A program made the translations under genes and the position numbers. This document shows, piece by piece, positions 1-8,271 of a stretch of DNA of 34,014 nt. The stretch is from Gammaproteobacteria bacterium (lineage in GTDB: Bacteria; Pseudomonadota; Gammaproteobacteria; Thiohalomonadales; Thiohalomonadaceae): positions 1-34,014 of the forward strand of contig JACUTZ010000008.1 of assembly GCA_014859545.1 (NCBI GenBank), written 5' to 3'. The notes under the pieces were generated by a model. The model was not told where the DNA came from, searched no databases, and saw only the letters and a list, made by a program, of their open reading frames with translations. Numbering within the stretch: the first letter of the stretch is position 1; every line of letters starts with the position of its first letter.

Positions 1-258
1 CCAGCCAAGAAGGCGCCGGCCAAGAAGGCGCCAGTGAAGAAGGCGCCAGCCAAGAAGGCACCAGCCAAAAAGGCGCCGGTGAAGAAGGCACCAGCCAAGA
101 AAGCCCCAGCCAAGAAGGCACCGGCCAAGAAGGCGCCAGTGAAGAAGGCTCCAGCCAAGAAGGCACCGGCGAAGAAGGCGCCGGCCAAGAAGGCACCGGC
201 CAAGAAAGCACCAGCCAAGAAGGCGCCGGCCAAGAAGGCAGTCGCCAAAAAGCGCTAA
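1..258 (+). CDS. Lys/Ala/Pro-repeat histone-H1-like (AlgP-like) protein, 3' part only
   Basis: The gene runs in from before the window; the frame is open from base 1 and ends at TAA 256-258, so only the last 85 residues are seen. They consist of 15 copies of the pentapeptide KKAP(A/V), then KKAVA and KKR. Valine replaces the last alanine in repeats 2, 5 and 9. Lysine supplies nearly all the charge and there are no acidic residues. Such tails occur in histone H1-like proteins and in Pseudomonas AlgP, where they bind DNA without sequence specificity; that role here is inferred from composition. The 15-bp DNA unit varies mainly at third codon positions (gcg/gca, aag/aaa, ccg/cca), so the tandem array is maintained at protein level. 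The GTG at 34 is an internal valine codon, not a start. Any N-terminal domain lies outside the window. Confidence 0.8.
   Translation, partial: PAKKAPAKKAPVKKAPAKKAPAKKAPVKKAPAKKAPAKKAPAKKAPVKKAPAKKAPAKKAPAKKAPAKKAPAKKAPAKKAVAKKR
1..258 (+). repeat. 15-bp tandem repeat array encoding KKAP(A/V)
   Basis: About 16 tandem units of 15 bp, of the form aag-aag-gcN-ccN-gcc (or gtg in the valine units). The units differ mostly at wobble positions. The array covers the whole visible part of the gene and is a likely site for copy-number change by slippage. Confidence 0.8.
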
Positions 259-284
259 TGGATTCTTTGTTAGTGAGCATGAAC

Positions 285-313
285 AAGGGGCCTTTACAGG
301 CCCTTTGTTATTT
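285..313 (+). terminator. Rho-independent terminator between convergent genes
   Basis: A GGGCC/GGCCC stem (288-292 with 299-303) with loop TTTACA is extended outward by a G-U and two A-T pairs (285-306). It is followed by the T-rich run TTTGTTATTT. It lies 26 bp after the stop of the repeat protein and overlaps the end of the convergent phospholipase D-like gene. Confidence 0.7.
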
Positions 314-1441
314 CTGGCTGATACCTTCCAGCTTGCGCGCTATCCAGCCCCAAAAGTCTTCCTGCAGGCGCCGGTGCCAGGGGCGTTGCAGCCAATTCGG
401 GTAATGCATTTCCCTGCTTTGTTCAAAATCGTCTTCAAAGATGGCCTGCAATTGTTGGGCGAAGTGTTCATCCAGCACCTCCAGGTTGGCCTCCAGGTTC
501 CAGCGCAGATTCCAGCGATCGATATTGCTGGAGCCAATCGATGCCCAGTTGTCACACAGCATCATCTTGGCATGTAGAAAGCGGGGCTGGTATTCGAAGA
601 TACGCACACCGCTTCGCAGCAGCTGGGCATAGTAACGTCTGCCAGCATGACGTACCGCAGGATGATCGGTGTGCTGTCCCGGTAATAGCAGGCGTACATC
701 CACACCTTGGATGGCGGCACGCTTCAGGCGGCGACGGATCTTCCAGGAGGGAATGAAATAGGCGGTGCTTATCCAGATGCGAGTCCCCGCCTGATCGAGT
801 TGCTTGAGCAGGGAGCGCTTGATCGCCATCCGGCTGGGCGCGTTGATACTGAGTCTGGCCAATTGATCGCGGCGGTGCAGTGCGGATGGCGCGGCAGGGG
901 AGATCGTCTGCTTGCTGAGTCGTTGCCAGTTTTCACTGAACAACTGCACCGCATCGCCGACTACCGGCCCACGAAAGCGCAGCATGATCTCGTGCCAGGC
1001 CAGGGACTGGTGGTGACCGTCAAACTCATCGGTCAGACCGGTACCGCCGATAAAGGCCAGTTTGCCGTCGATGATCAGCAGCTTGCGGTGATCGCGAAAC
1101 AGGTTACGCCGCCATTTCCCGTAGTGCAGCGGATTATAAAAACCCAGCACCACACCGGCCTGTTGGAGTTGTCGCCGATCAGTTTGTTGCAAACTTCGGG
1201 CACCAAAATCATCCAGCAACAGGTGGACGGCCACACCGCGCTGGCTGGCGTGACAAAGGGCCTGAATAAACCGGCTGGCGAGCTGGCCGGATTCGAACAG
1301 ATACATTTCCAGCAGGATCTGATGACCCGCCTGGGCGATCGCCTGCAGCATCGCCGGGAAGAAAATTTGTCCGTCAAGCAGTAGCTCGACCTGATTGCCG
1401 CCATGCCAGGGAAAGCGATAGGCAGTCTCGTGACGGGCCAT
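308..1441 (-). CDS. Phospholipase D-family protein, cardiolipin synthase-like (ClsB type)
   Basis: This 377-aa protein has two HKD phosphodiesterase motifs: H118-K120-D125 (DHRKLLIID) followed by FIGG, and H290-K292-D297 (HAKMMLCD) followed by SIGSSN. Two such motifs form one active site with a phosphohistidine intermediate in phospholipase D and cardiolipin synthases. There are no N-terminal membrane segments, so it resembles ClsB (YbhO) more than ClsA. The expected reaction is transfer of a phosphatidyl group to phosphatidylglycerol or another alcohol at the inner membrane; the substrate is inferred only from family. The ATG is 6 bp after the stop of rnd, so the two genes are probably cotranscribed. 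A weak AGGA lies about 11 bp upstream of the start. Another member of the broad PLD family cannot be excluded. Confidence 0.85.
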   Translation of the reverse strand: MARHETAYRFPWHGGNQVELLLDGQIFFPAMLQAIAQAGHQILLEMYLFESGQLASRFIQALCHASQRGVAVHLLLDDFGARSLQQTDRRQLQQAGVVLGFYNPLHYGKWRRNLFRDHRKLLIIDGKLAFIGGTGLTDEFDGHHQSLAWHEIMLRFRGPVVGDAVQLFSENWQRLSKQTISPAAPSALHRRDQLARLSINAPSRMAIKRSLLKQLDQAGTRIWISTAYFIPSWKIRRRLKRAAIQGVDVRLLLPGQHTDHPAVRHAGRRYYAQLLRSGVRIFEYQPRFLHAKMMLCDNWASIGSSNIDRWNLRWNLEANLEVLDEHFAQQLQAIFEDDFEQSREMHYPNWLQRPWHRRLQEDFWGWIARKLEGISQK

Positions 1442-1447
1442 GGTGAA

Positions 1448-2602
1448 TTAGTCCTGGTGTTCCACCACCTCGAGATGGCCATTTCTGACCATCAGTGCCA
1501 ATTCGCCATCGAGTAATCTTTGCAAGGCCACGCCGGCGATGGCAGCGCGCCAGCCCTGTTGCAGGGGCAGGTCCCGCTCGCCCATGACCAGGCGCTCGAG
1601 ATCGCGTCGCCCGGCTACCGCGCCTGGGCTGATCGCCTGCTGCTGACAACGCTCACGCAGCAAGGCCATCAGCACGTCGACCAGTGGCTCCTGCTCGGCT
1701 GGGAGACGCGGACCGGTCTTGGGGTGGGGCCAGTTGGCCTTGGGGGTTTCCTTGGCCAGGGCGATCTCCCTTAGCAGGGATTCGCCATGGCGGCGCAAAC
1801 AGCTTTCATCCAGACCACGAATGCGCGCGAGACGGTCCAGGCTGCCTGGCATTAGCCGTGCCATGTCCAGCACCACCTCGTCCTTGAGGATCCAGCGGCG
1901 GGGTTTATCCTGTTGGCGGGCTTGTTGTTCACGCCAGGCCGCGAGCGCCTGCAGCACCGCTATCTGCACGCCGTGCAATCGGTTACTGCCCTTGATCCGT
2001 TGCCATGCCAGTTCCGGTGGATTGCTGTAGCGGGTACTGTCGCTCAGGGCGGCAAAGTCCGCGTTTAGCCAGGTTTCACGTCCCAGTTCACGGAGGCGCT
2101 GAACTTGACGCAGATAGACCTGACACAGGTGGCGTACATCATCGGCGGCATAACTGAGCTGGACTTCCTCGAGCGGGCGGCGGCACCAGTCGGTGCGTGC
2201 CTGTCCCTTTTCCAGTTCAATCCCCAGCTCCGCCAGTACCAGTGCGCCATAGCCGATCTGTTCTCCCTGACCGAGTACGGTGGCAGCGATCTGGGTATCG
2301 AAAATTGGCCCTGGCACCTTGCCACACAGGTCATAGAAAATTTCCAGGTCCTGATGGGCAGAGTGCAGTACCTTGGTGATGCCTGGCTCAAACAGCAGTT
2401 CCAGCAAGGGATCCAGATTTTGCAGCGCCAGCGGGTCGATGCAGGCCACGAGATCCGGGGTGGCAACCTGCAGCAGGCACAGGCGTGCCCGGTAGGTACT
2501 TTCACGCAGAAACTCGGTATCCAGGCTGAACCACTCGGCCTGGGACAGTTGCTGACAGAGATCGTCTAACTGGGTGGGGGTGTCGATATAAAGGGCGCTC
2601 AT
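1448..2602 (-). CDS. rnd: Ribonuclease D
   Basis: A 384-aa 3'-5' exoribonuclease of the DEDDy type, which trims the 3' ends of tRNA precursors and other small RNAs. The metal-binding residues are visible: D28 and E30 in SLDTEFLRE, D85 in HSAHQDLEIF, and Y151/D155 in YAADD. An HRDC nucleic-acid-binding domain follows at about residues 208-285, and a second helical region completes the usual length (E. coli RNase D is 375 aa). It lies 72 bp downstream of the ptsI remnant on the same strand and directly before the phospholipase D-like gene. The start context has no clear Shine-Dalgarno sequence, but no better in-frame start precedes it and the N-terminus fits the family. Confidence 0.93.
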   Translation of the reverse strand: MSALYIDTPTQLDDLCQQLSQAEWFSLDTEFLRESTYRARLCLLQVATPDLVACIDPLALQNLDPLLELLFEPGITKVLHSAHQDLEIFYDLCGKVPGPIFDTQIAATVLGQGEQIGYGALVLAELGIELEKGQARTDWCRRPLEEVQLSYAADDVRHLCQVYLRQVQRLRELGRETWLNADFAALSDSTRYSNPPELAWQRIKGSNRLHGVQIAVLQALAAWREQQARQQDKPRRWILKDEVVLDMARLMPGSLDRLARIRGLDESCLRRHGESLLREIALAKETPKANWPHPKTGPRLPAEQEPLVDVLMALLRERCQQQAISPGAVAGRRDLERLVMGERDLPLQQGWRAAIAGVALQRLLDGELALMVRNGHLEVVEHQD

Positions 2603-2674
2603 GGGGATTGCTCTGGCGGAAAAATCCCATTTTGCACTATTTGTCAGACAGGTGGAAATTGCTGGCCTAGTCCT

Positions 2675-3185
2675 TTAGTGGGGGGGGGCACTGGCCTGAA
2701 GTTGTGAGAGGCGCTTGGTGATTTGTTCCGGACGATCCCGGTAGAGGATTTTTTCGAGTTGCTTTTGGAGTTTGCCTACATGGGATTGCCGGATCACCTG
2801 TTTGACGGCCAACAGGCTGGCGGGCGGGGCGCTGAATTCACGCAGGCCCATCGCTAGCAGCAGTGGGGTGTAGCGGGGATCGCCGACCATCTCGCCACAC
2901 ATACTGACCGTGACCTTGGTGTGAGCCGCCGCCTTGATCACCTGATCGATCAGTCGCAATACCCCAGGATGTAGCGGCTCGAACAGGTGATTGAGGCTTT
3001 CATCGACGCGATCGCTGGCGAGCGGTTTCCAGTGCCCGGTGCAGGCGCGCGACCTCCTGGTCCAGATAGGCCTCTGGCAGCATGTACTCGACGATATCGA
3101 GCTGGCCGCGTTGTTGTACACGGGCTTTGCCGATGGCGATGCCGCGTGAGACGGCGGTGGCGCTCAGTGCGATAGGCATGGACAA
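2675..3185 (-). pseudogene. ptsI: PTS enzyme I (ptsI), internally deleted and frameshifted
   Basis: Enzyme I passes phosphate from PEP to HPr and is normally about 575 aa. The start (ATG 3183-3185 with GGGAG upstream) encodes a normal N-terminus (ALSATAVSRGIAIGKARV) for about 54 residues, then stops at TGA 3000-3002. In another frame the true C-terminus begins near 3020 (LASDRVDESLNHLFEPLHP), keeps the active-site cysteine motif MCGEMVGD, and runs to the stop at 2675. Compared with E. coli EI, about 400 central codons are missing, including the HPr-binding domain, the phosphorylated histidine and most of the PEP-binding barrel. The two parts meet within about 3006-3030 around CTCGCCAGC, a string that fits both sides, which suggests deletion at a microhomology. 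Nothing here could act as EI. The gene follows HPr, as an intact ptsI would. Confidence 0.9.
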
Positions 3186-3285
3186 CTCCCGGTGCAGAAC
3201 TTGTCGATATGCCAGTTGGCCTATCCGGTTCCACTGGTGTACGGCTTAGCCTGGGACGCCGCTGAGGCGGATCGCTTGTGGCGTT

Positions 3286-3555
3286 TCAGGCATCTTCGCC
3301 GAATTTATCGGCGATCAATTGTTCCAGTTCATTCAGTGCCAGATCCTGGTCGGGGCCGTCGATCTGCAGGGTGATCTGACTGCCGCAGGCGGCTGCGAGC
3401 ATCATCACCCCCATAATGCTTTTACCGTTGACGGTACGGCCATTGCGACTGACCTGGATGTCACTTTGAAAACGCGATGCCAGGCCGACAAATTTGGCGG
3501 CGGCGCGGGCATGCAGGCCAAGTTTGTTGATGATGGTAAGTTCTTTATTCAGCAT
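3286..3555 (-). CDS. ptsH: HPr phosphocarrier protein
   Basis: An 89-aa phosphocarrier. The start at 3555 places the two canonical residues at their textbook positions: H15 in GLHARAA, phosphorylated by enzyme I, and S46 in GKSIMGVM, the HPr kinase target. An alternative ATG at 3567 overlaps the EIIA-Man stop and would add four residues; neither start has a good Shine-Dalgarno sequence, so translation is probably coupled to the upstream gene. The protein could also be called NPr/PtsO, since its neighbours are nitrogen-PTS genes. Retention of S46 agrees with the hprK gene three genes upstream. The natural phosphate donor, the adjacent ptsI, is broken, so phosphorylation of H15 would need an enzyme I encoded elsewhere. 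Confidence 0.93.
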   Translation of the reverse strand: MLNKELTIINKLGLHARAAAKFVGLASRFQSDIQVSRNGRTVNGKSIMGVMMLAAACGSQITLQIDGPDQDLALNELEQLIADKFGEDA

Positions 3556-3559
3556 GGGA

Positions 3560-3979
3560 TTATGCATGTCGACAGTATTCACGGTTTTCGGCAGGGGTGA
3601 TGGCCAGGATGCCGTCGTGGCCACCACTGAGGGCCTTTTCGGTCAGGGCAATCAGATCCAGTCCGGCGTAATTCATGACCCGGATCAGCATTGGCAGGTT
3701 GAGGCCGGTGACGATGCGCACCTGTTCCATATCCTGCAGGGCACAGGCGATGTTGCTGGGGGTGGAGCCATAGATATCGGTGATGACCAGTACCCCATCG
3801 CCCTGTTCCAGCGCCAGCGCCATCTCGCGGGCCTGGCGGCGGATCTGATCCGGCTCGGTGTCCCGGTTCACGTCCAGCAGCGCATGGCGGATCGGAATCT
3901 CACCGAGGGTGCCTTGGGTCACATCCAGTAATGCCTGGCCCAGTGGGGCATGGGCGATAATCAGCAGGGCAACGTTCAT
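3560..3979 (-). CDS. PTS EIIA component, mannose/fructose family
   Basis: This 139-aa single-domain protein matches the EIIA-Man fold. The active histidine is H10 in LLIIAHAPLG, and the TDIYGSTPSN segment is also typical. In sugar systems this domain passes phosphate from HPr to EIIB. Here no EIIB, EIIC or EIID gene is nearby, so it is probably a regulatory phosphate acceptor, as proposed for similar genes beside hprK and rapZ in other proteobacteria. Its ATG overlaps the rapZ stop as ATGA, and its end overlaps or abuts the HPr start, indicating translational coupling. Confidence 0.9.
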   Translation of the reverse strand: MNVALLIIAHAPLGQALLDVTQGTLGEIPIRHALLDVNRDTEPDQIRRQAREMALALEQGDGVLVITDIYGSTPSNIACALQDMEQVRIVTGLNLPMLIRVMNYAGLDLIALTEKALSGGHDGILAITPAENREYCRHA

Positions 3980-4833
3980 GCCAGCTCCCGGTGACGGGTC
4001 ATGACCCGGTTGTGTTGTTCGCGAAAATGCGCCGCCAGGCGCTCCACAAAATAGACCGAACGGTGTTGCCCACCCGTGCAGCCGATCGCGATGGTCATGT
4101 AGCTGCGCTTATCGGCAGCAAACTGTGGTAACCAGGCGGTCAGAAAGCCCCGCAGGTCTTCGAACATGCGGTTGACCTCGGCGTTTTCTTCCAGAAAACA
4201 GGCGACTTCATGGTCCTGGCCAGTCAGGCTGCGCAACTGGGGTTCCCAATGGGGATTGGGCAGGCATCGTACATCAAAGACAAAATCCGCCTCAACCGGT
4301 ATTCCGTGTTTAAAGCCAAAGGATTCGAACAATACCGACATGCTGCTACTGCTGCGTTGGCCAATACGCTTTTGTACCAGGTCACGCAGCTGATGAACAT
4401 TGGTGCGGGTGGTGTCCAACAGCATGTCGGCCTTGCTGATGATCGGTTTGAGCATCAGGCGTTCCTGCAGGATCGCCTCTTCCAGTGGTACATTGGCGCC
4501 GGTCAGGGGGTGGGGGCGACGGGTTTCGCTAAATCGCTTGAGCAGGGTTTCGTCGTTGGCATCGACAAAGATGACTTCACAATTGTGGCCCTGGCCCTGC
4601 ATGCGGGACAGTAGCTGATTGAAGGCATCAAAGTCGTTATTCAGGTTACGGGCATCGATGCCGGCAGCGACGGTTTCATAGGGACGCCCATCGTCTCGGC
4701 TCATTTCGGTGGCAAAGGCGGGCAGCAGCGCCATCGGCAGATTATCGATGCAGTAACAGCCGATGTCCTCGAGGGCGTGAAGCACCACACTCTTGCCGGC
4801 ACCGGAGGTGCCACTGACGATGAGTAGTCTCAT
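3976..4833 (-). CDS. rapZ: RNase adapter protein RapZ
   Basis: A 285-aa nucleotide-binding protein. A Walker A motif, GTSGAGKS, sits at residues 8-15, followed by the family segment CIDNLP. The C-terminal domain carries AIGCTGGQHRSVYF, the conserved signature of RapZ/YvcJ. In E. coli, RapZ binds the small RNA GlmZ and delivers it to RNase E, controlling glucosamine-6-phosphate synthase and hence envelope precursor supply. That RNA target is not visible here and should not be assumed. The gene lies 11 bp downstream of hprK and overlaps the EIIA-Man gene by four bases. Confidence 0.95.
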   Translation of the reverse strand: MRLLIVSGTSGAGKSVVLHALEDIGCYCIDNLPMALLPAFATEMSRDDGRPYETVAAGIDARNLNNDFDAFNQLLSRMQGQGHNCEVIFVDANDETLLKRFSETRRPHPLTGANVPLEEAILQERLMLKPIISKADMLLDTTRTNVHQLRDLVQKRIGQRSSSSMSVLFESFGFKHGIPVEADFVFDVRCLPNPHWEPQLRSLTGQDHEVACFLEENAEVNRMFEDLRGFLTAWLPQFAADKRSYMTIAIGCTGGQHRSVYFVERLAAHFREQHNRVMTRHRELA

Positions 4834-4844
4834 AGAAGTCGGAT

Positions 4845-5786
4845 TCAGCCTTCGTGTTGCATGATGTCGTGTTGGCGCTGGATGAATTCCTGCGCGGGAT
4901 CCTGATTGTTAGTGTACAGGATATGCTTGCGCGCTGCTGCCTCGACCAGTACCGCCAGGTTGCGTCCAGGGGCCACCGGGATGCTGACTTCGCAGACCTT
5001 TACGCCCAGGTATTCACATAGCTGGCGGCTGCCATGCAGGCGGTCGGCCTCAATCTGTTCTGGTCCGGCACTGTTCAGGCGTACGATCAGTTGCAAGGGC
5101 ATGCTCTGCTTGACCGCGTTATCACCAAACATGGCGCGAATATTCAGCAGCCCCAGGCCACGCACCTCGAGGAAGTCCTGGAGGACGGGCGGGCAGTAGC
5201 CATCCAGATGATCCGGGGCGAGACGGCGAAAGATCGGTGCATCATCGGCGATCAGGCGTTGTCCACGGGTGATCAACTCCAGTGCCAGTTCACTCTTGCC
5301 GATGCCGCTGTCACCACCCAGCAACACCCCGATCCCCATTACCTCCATGAATACCCCGTGCAGTACCAGGCTGTCGGCCAGGTGATGGTTGAGGTAGTGC
5401 CCCAACTCGGCGACCAGGCGCTCACTGGGCAGGGGGGAGCCAAGCAGTGCGATACCCTGTTGCTGCGCCAGGTCGAGCAGGGCCGCTGGGGCCTTGAGCC
5501 CGGCAGCGATCACGATCACCGCAGTGGTCTCGCCACAAAGCCGTTCCAGGGCATCGCCAAGGGCGTTCTTTTTGAGGGTGTGTAGATAGGCCAGGGCTGC
5601 GTGACCGAGCACGACGAGCGGGTGGGATTGCAGGGGGTTGTAAAGCCCGACCAGGCTATAGTCGTGCTGCGCGGCCTGAATCGCCGGGATGCGGCGTCGA
5701 ATCCTATCTGTGGGGATGAGCCAGCCCAGCTGTAGCGAACCCTGACAGGCCGCATACAGTTGGGTCGGCTCGAGATCCTGGTTCAT
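4845..5786 (-). CDS. hprK: HPr kinase/phosphorylase
   Basis: A 313-aa bifunctional enzyme that phosphorylates and dephosphorylates Ser46 of HPr. The C-terminal half shows the P-loop GDSGIGKS (158-165), the preceding conserved histidine H143 (VLHGVFMEV) and the HprK signature LEVRGLGLLNI (206-216). The N-terminal half is the usual regulatory domain. The chosen ATG at 5784-5786 is separated from the ptsN stop by one base (TGAgATG), which agrees with the family N-terminus; the frame is open further upstream, but only as an out-of-frame shadow of ptsN. HprK is standard in Firmicutes and occurs in some proteobacteria, where it sits between ptsN and rapZ as here. Confidence 0.95.
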   Translation of the reverse strand: MNQDLEPTQLYAACQGSLQLGWLIPTDRIRRRIPAIQAAQHDYSLVGLYNPLQSHPLVVLGHAALAYLHTLKKNALGDALERLCGETTAVIVIAAGLKAPAALLDLAQQQGIALLGSPLPSERLVAELGHYLNHHLADSLVLHGVFMEVMGIGVLLGGDSGIGKSELALELITRGQRLIADDAPIFRRLAPDHLDGYCPPVLQDFLEVRGLGLLNIRAMFGDNAVKQSMPLQLIVRLNSAGPEQIEADRLHGSRQLCEYLGVKVCEVSIPVAPGRNLAVLVEAAARKHILYTNNQDPAQEFIQRQHDIMQHEG

Positions 5787-5787
5787 C

Positions 5788-6252
5788 TCAGGGGTGGTCG
5801 TGTTGCCATTCCTGGATGGCCTGGAGTAACTGCTGGGGTTCGCTGGCATTGCGCAGCCTGGTGACCAGCTCGCTGTTGCTGAACATCTCGGCCAGTTGCG
5901 CCAGCAGTTGCAGATGCTCCTCGGTGGCCTGTTCGGGGACCAGCAGGGCAAATATCAGATCCACGGCCTGACCATCGATGGCATCGTAATCAACACCGCT
6001 CTCCAGCTTGAGCAAGGCAGCGATGGTGCGATTGCTGTTTTTGATGCGGGCATGGGGGATCGCCACACCACGACCCAGTCCGGTACTGCCGAGCCGTTCG
6101 CGTGAGAGCAGACTGTCGAATACCTGGCTTTGGCTGAGATCCGTCTCACCGTTGGCAATCAGCTGGCTGAGTTGCTCAAGCACCCGCTTCTTGCTGGCGG
6201 CCTGGTAGTTACAGATGATCCGATCCAGTTCAAGTAATTGAGAGAGCTGCAT
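5788..6252 (-). CDS. ptsN: Nitrogen-regulatory EIIA (EIIA-Ntr)
   Basis: A 154-aa EIIA of the fructose/mannitol type. The phosphorylated histidine is H67 in GRGVAIPHARI, the family's diagnostic stretch. EIIA-Ntr regulates potassium uptake, envelope and sigma-54-linked processes by protein-protein contacts that depend on its phosphorylation state. It follows hpf by 20 bp and precedes hprK by one base, keeping the classical rpoN-hpf-ptsN order. With the neighbouring ptsI broken, it would be phosphorylated only if a PtsP- or PtsI-type enzyme I exists elsewhere. Confidence 0.95.
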   Translation of the reverse strand: MQLSQLLELDRIICNYQAASKKRVLEQLSQLIANGETDLSQSQVFDSLLSRERLGSTGLGRGVAIPHARIKNSNRTIAALLKLESGVDYDAIDGQAVDLIFALLVPEQATEEHLQLLAQLAEMFSNSELVTRLRNASEPQQLLQAIQEWQHDHP

Positions 6253-6272
6253 GATAGGGCTGTCTAGTTGGC

Positions 6273-6599
6273 TTATTCGAGGGGCTGATCTTTCAGGGCA
6301 CCGTTGGAGCGGTGGTGATCGGTTACTTTTTCCTTGTGCTTGCAGACCTGGCGATCGAGCTTGTCGATCAGGGCGTCGATGGCGGCATACATGTCCTGGT
6401 CCTCGGCATCGGCAAAGATGTTATTGCCGGTGATGTGAATGGTGGCCTCGGCCTTCTGGCGCAACTTCTCGACACTGAGGATGACATGGACATTGGTGAC
6501 GTGATCAAAGTGGCGTTCAAGGCGCTCCAGTTTCTCGTTCACGTAATCGCGCAGGGCGGGGGTGATATCCACATGATGGCCGGTCAGATTCAGTTGCAT
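6273..6599 (-). CDS. hpf: Ribosome hibernation promoting factor
   Basis: A 108-aa short-form HPF/YfiA family protein (MQLNLTGHHVDITPALRDYV...). It binds the 30S decoding channel and helps silence ribosomes in slow growth. The chosen ATG has AAGGAG upstream at good spacing; a longer reading from 6635 would overlap the rpoN stop and add 12 untypical residues. Basic residues in helix 2 (EKLRQKAEATIHI) and near the C-terminus (KHKEKV) fit ribosome contact. The location directly after rpoN is conserved in Gammaproteobacteria. Confidence 0.93.
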   Translation of the reverse strand: MQLNLTGHHVDITPALRDYVNEKLERLERHFDHVTNVHVILSVEKLRQKAEATIHITGNNIFADAEDQDMYAAIDALIDKLDRQVCKHKEKVTDHHRSNGALKDQPLE

Positions 6600-6631
6600 G
6601 GTGTTCTCCTTGGGTTGATAGGCTGGTCGGT

Positions 6632-8149
6632 TCATACCAGACGTTTGCGTTCGCTGGATGGTGCGATGGCCATGGCCTCGCGGTATTTGGCTACTGTCCG
6701 GCGGGCGATGTTAATGCCCTGGTCGGACAGGATGCTGGCAATTTTGTTGTCGCTCAGGGGCTTGCTCGGGGATTCGTCCGCGATCAGAGTCTTGATCATC
6801 GCACGAATTGCGGTGGATGAACACTCGCCGCCGGAGGCGGTGCCCACATGGCTGGAGAAAAAATATTTCAGCTCGAAGATGCCACGCGGGGTATGCATGT
6901 ACTTGCGGGTGGTGGTCCGTGAGATGGTGGATTCATGCATCCCCAGTTCGTCTGCGATGTCATGCAGGATCATCGGTTTCATCCCGACCTCGCCTTGTTC
7001 CAGGAAGTCGCGCTGATGTTCGACGATACTGGTGGCCACCCGCAGCAGAGTTTCGTTGCGGCTTTGCAGGCTCTTGAGAAACCAGCGGGCCTCCTGCAGG
7101 TGATTCTTGAGGGTGGTGGAGTCGTCGCTGTTCATCTGCCGGATCAGGCTGGCATAGTGATGGTTGATGCGTAGTCTGGGTGCTGCATCGGGATTGAGTT
7201 CCACTCGCCAGCTCCCCTTGTGTCGATGGACGATAACATCGGGCACGATGTATTCAATGCGACTATTACTGATCTGCCCGCCGGGACGGGGATTGAGGCC
7301 CTGAATCAGTCGGGTCAGCTGCGTCAAACCCGCATCGTCGAGTTTCATCCCCCGTTTGATTTGAGTGTAGTCACGCCCGGCGAGCAGGTCAAAATGCTGT
7401 TGGATCAGCTGTTGGGCCTGCTCCAGTCCTGGGGTCTCGGCAGGCAGGGCGCGTAGCTGCAGTAACAGGGATTCGCGCAGATCGCGGGCGGCCACCCCGG
7501 CCGGGTCGAAGTGTTGCACGGTATGCAGCACCGCGACCAGTTCATCCAGCTCGATTTCCGGGTCGTCCTGTTGCAGGCCTTCCAGCAGCTCTTCCAGCGG
7601 GGTGCTGAGAAAGCCATCATCATCCACCGAATCGATGATCGCCTCGGCGATCAGCCGGTCGGTATCGGACAGCTGGCTCATCTGCATCTGCCACAACAGG
7701 TGTTCGCGCAGGCTTTCGCCGCTGGTGTCTCCGTGTTCGAAGTCGCGCTCGCCCTCGTCACCGCTGCCACTGCTGGCGGGTAGATGGGATTCGTAGATGT
7801 CATCCCAGGCGCTGTCTACCGGTAGTTCATCGGGGATCGCGTCACTGTCGAGGCGGCGTAATTCGTCGACCTCGCCCTCACCGATGGCGGTTTCCGTGGC
7901 TGGCTCTGGGGGGGCTTCCTGGCGCTGGCTATTGGCATCCGATTCATCGCCGTTGCCATCTTCATCGAACAGCTGCTCGTCGAGGGCTTCGCCCTCTTCG
8001 GCTTCTTCCAGCATCAGATTGCTGTCCAGGGCCTGCTGGATCTCCAGCTGCAGCTCCAGCGTCGACAGCTGCAGCATGCGGATGGCCTGCTGTAGCTGCG
8101 GCGTCATGGTCAGTTGCTGACCGAGGCGAAGTTGTAAGGATTGCTTCAT
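6632..8149 (-). CDS. rpoN: RNA polymerase sigma-54 factor
   Basis: A 505-aa sigma-54. Region I at residues 1-50 is glutamine- and leucine-rich ([19 protein letters not shown]), the segment that contacts activators. Region II, at about 50-115, is strongly acidic. Core-binding and DNA-binding domains follow, and the RpoN box [10 protein letters not shown] (about 482-491), which recognises the -24 element, lies 14 residues from the end. Sigma-54 transcription requires AAA+ activator ATPases, none of which are encoded in the window. The gene begins 122 bp after lptB, the largest gap in this string, and that gap contains its own likely promoter. Confidence 0.96.
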   Translation of the reverse strand: MKQSLQLRLGQQLTMTPQLQQAIRMLQLSTLELQLEIQQALDSNLMLEEAEEGEALDEQLFDEDGNGDESDANSQRQEAPPEPATETAIGEGEVDELRRLDSDAIPDELPVDSAWDDIYESHLPASSGSGDEGERDFEHGDTSGESLREHLLWQMQMSQLSDTDRLIAEAIIDSVDDDGFLSTPLEELLEGLQQDDPEIELDELVAVLHTVQHFDPAGVAARDLRESLLLQLRALPAETPGLEQAQQLIQQHFDLLAGRDYTQIKRGMKLDDAGLTQLTRLIQGLNPRPGGQISNSRIEYIVPDVIVHRHKGSWRVELNPDAAPRLRINHHYASLIRQMNSDDSTTLKNHLQEARWFLKSLQSRNETLLRVATSIVEHQRDFLEQGEVGMKPMILHDIADELGMHESTISRTTTRKYMHTPRGIFELKYFFSSHVGTASGGECSSTAIRAMIKTLIADESPSKPLSDNKIASILSDQGINIARRTVAKYREAMAIAPSSERKRLV

Positions 8150-8188
8150 GGGCCTGCTGAAATTCCCGGGGTGGGCGTTGGTGTCGCC

Positions 8189-8217
8189 ATTCTAGCGTAA
8201 TGTGTGAATAATGGCAC
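8189..8217 (-). promoter_or_regulatory. Likely sigma-70 promoter of rpoN
   Basis: On the minus strand, GTGCCA (8212-8217; 4 of 6 to TTGACA) is followed after 17 bp by TAGAAT (8189-8194; 5 of 6 to TATAAT). The predicted start is about 33 bp before the rpoN ATG. The lptB-rpoN gap of 122 bp is unusually large for this gene string, which supports a separate promoter. Confidence 0.5.
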
Positions 8218-8271
8218 AGATCTTGATAGGTGTGTTTTGGCGTATTGATTCTTCGCACGCGGTTTCTAGGA

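Noticed and set aside
1-258. Regular repeats that could suggest a CRISPR array
   Set aside because: There are no spacers. The unit is 15 bp, contiguous, and keeps an open protein frame.
2675-3121. 148-aa reading frame as an intact small protein
   Set aside because: Only its last 108 or so residues match enzyme I. The first 40 are an out-of-frame reading of the N-terminal remnant and no good start exists at the junction.
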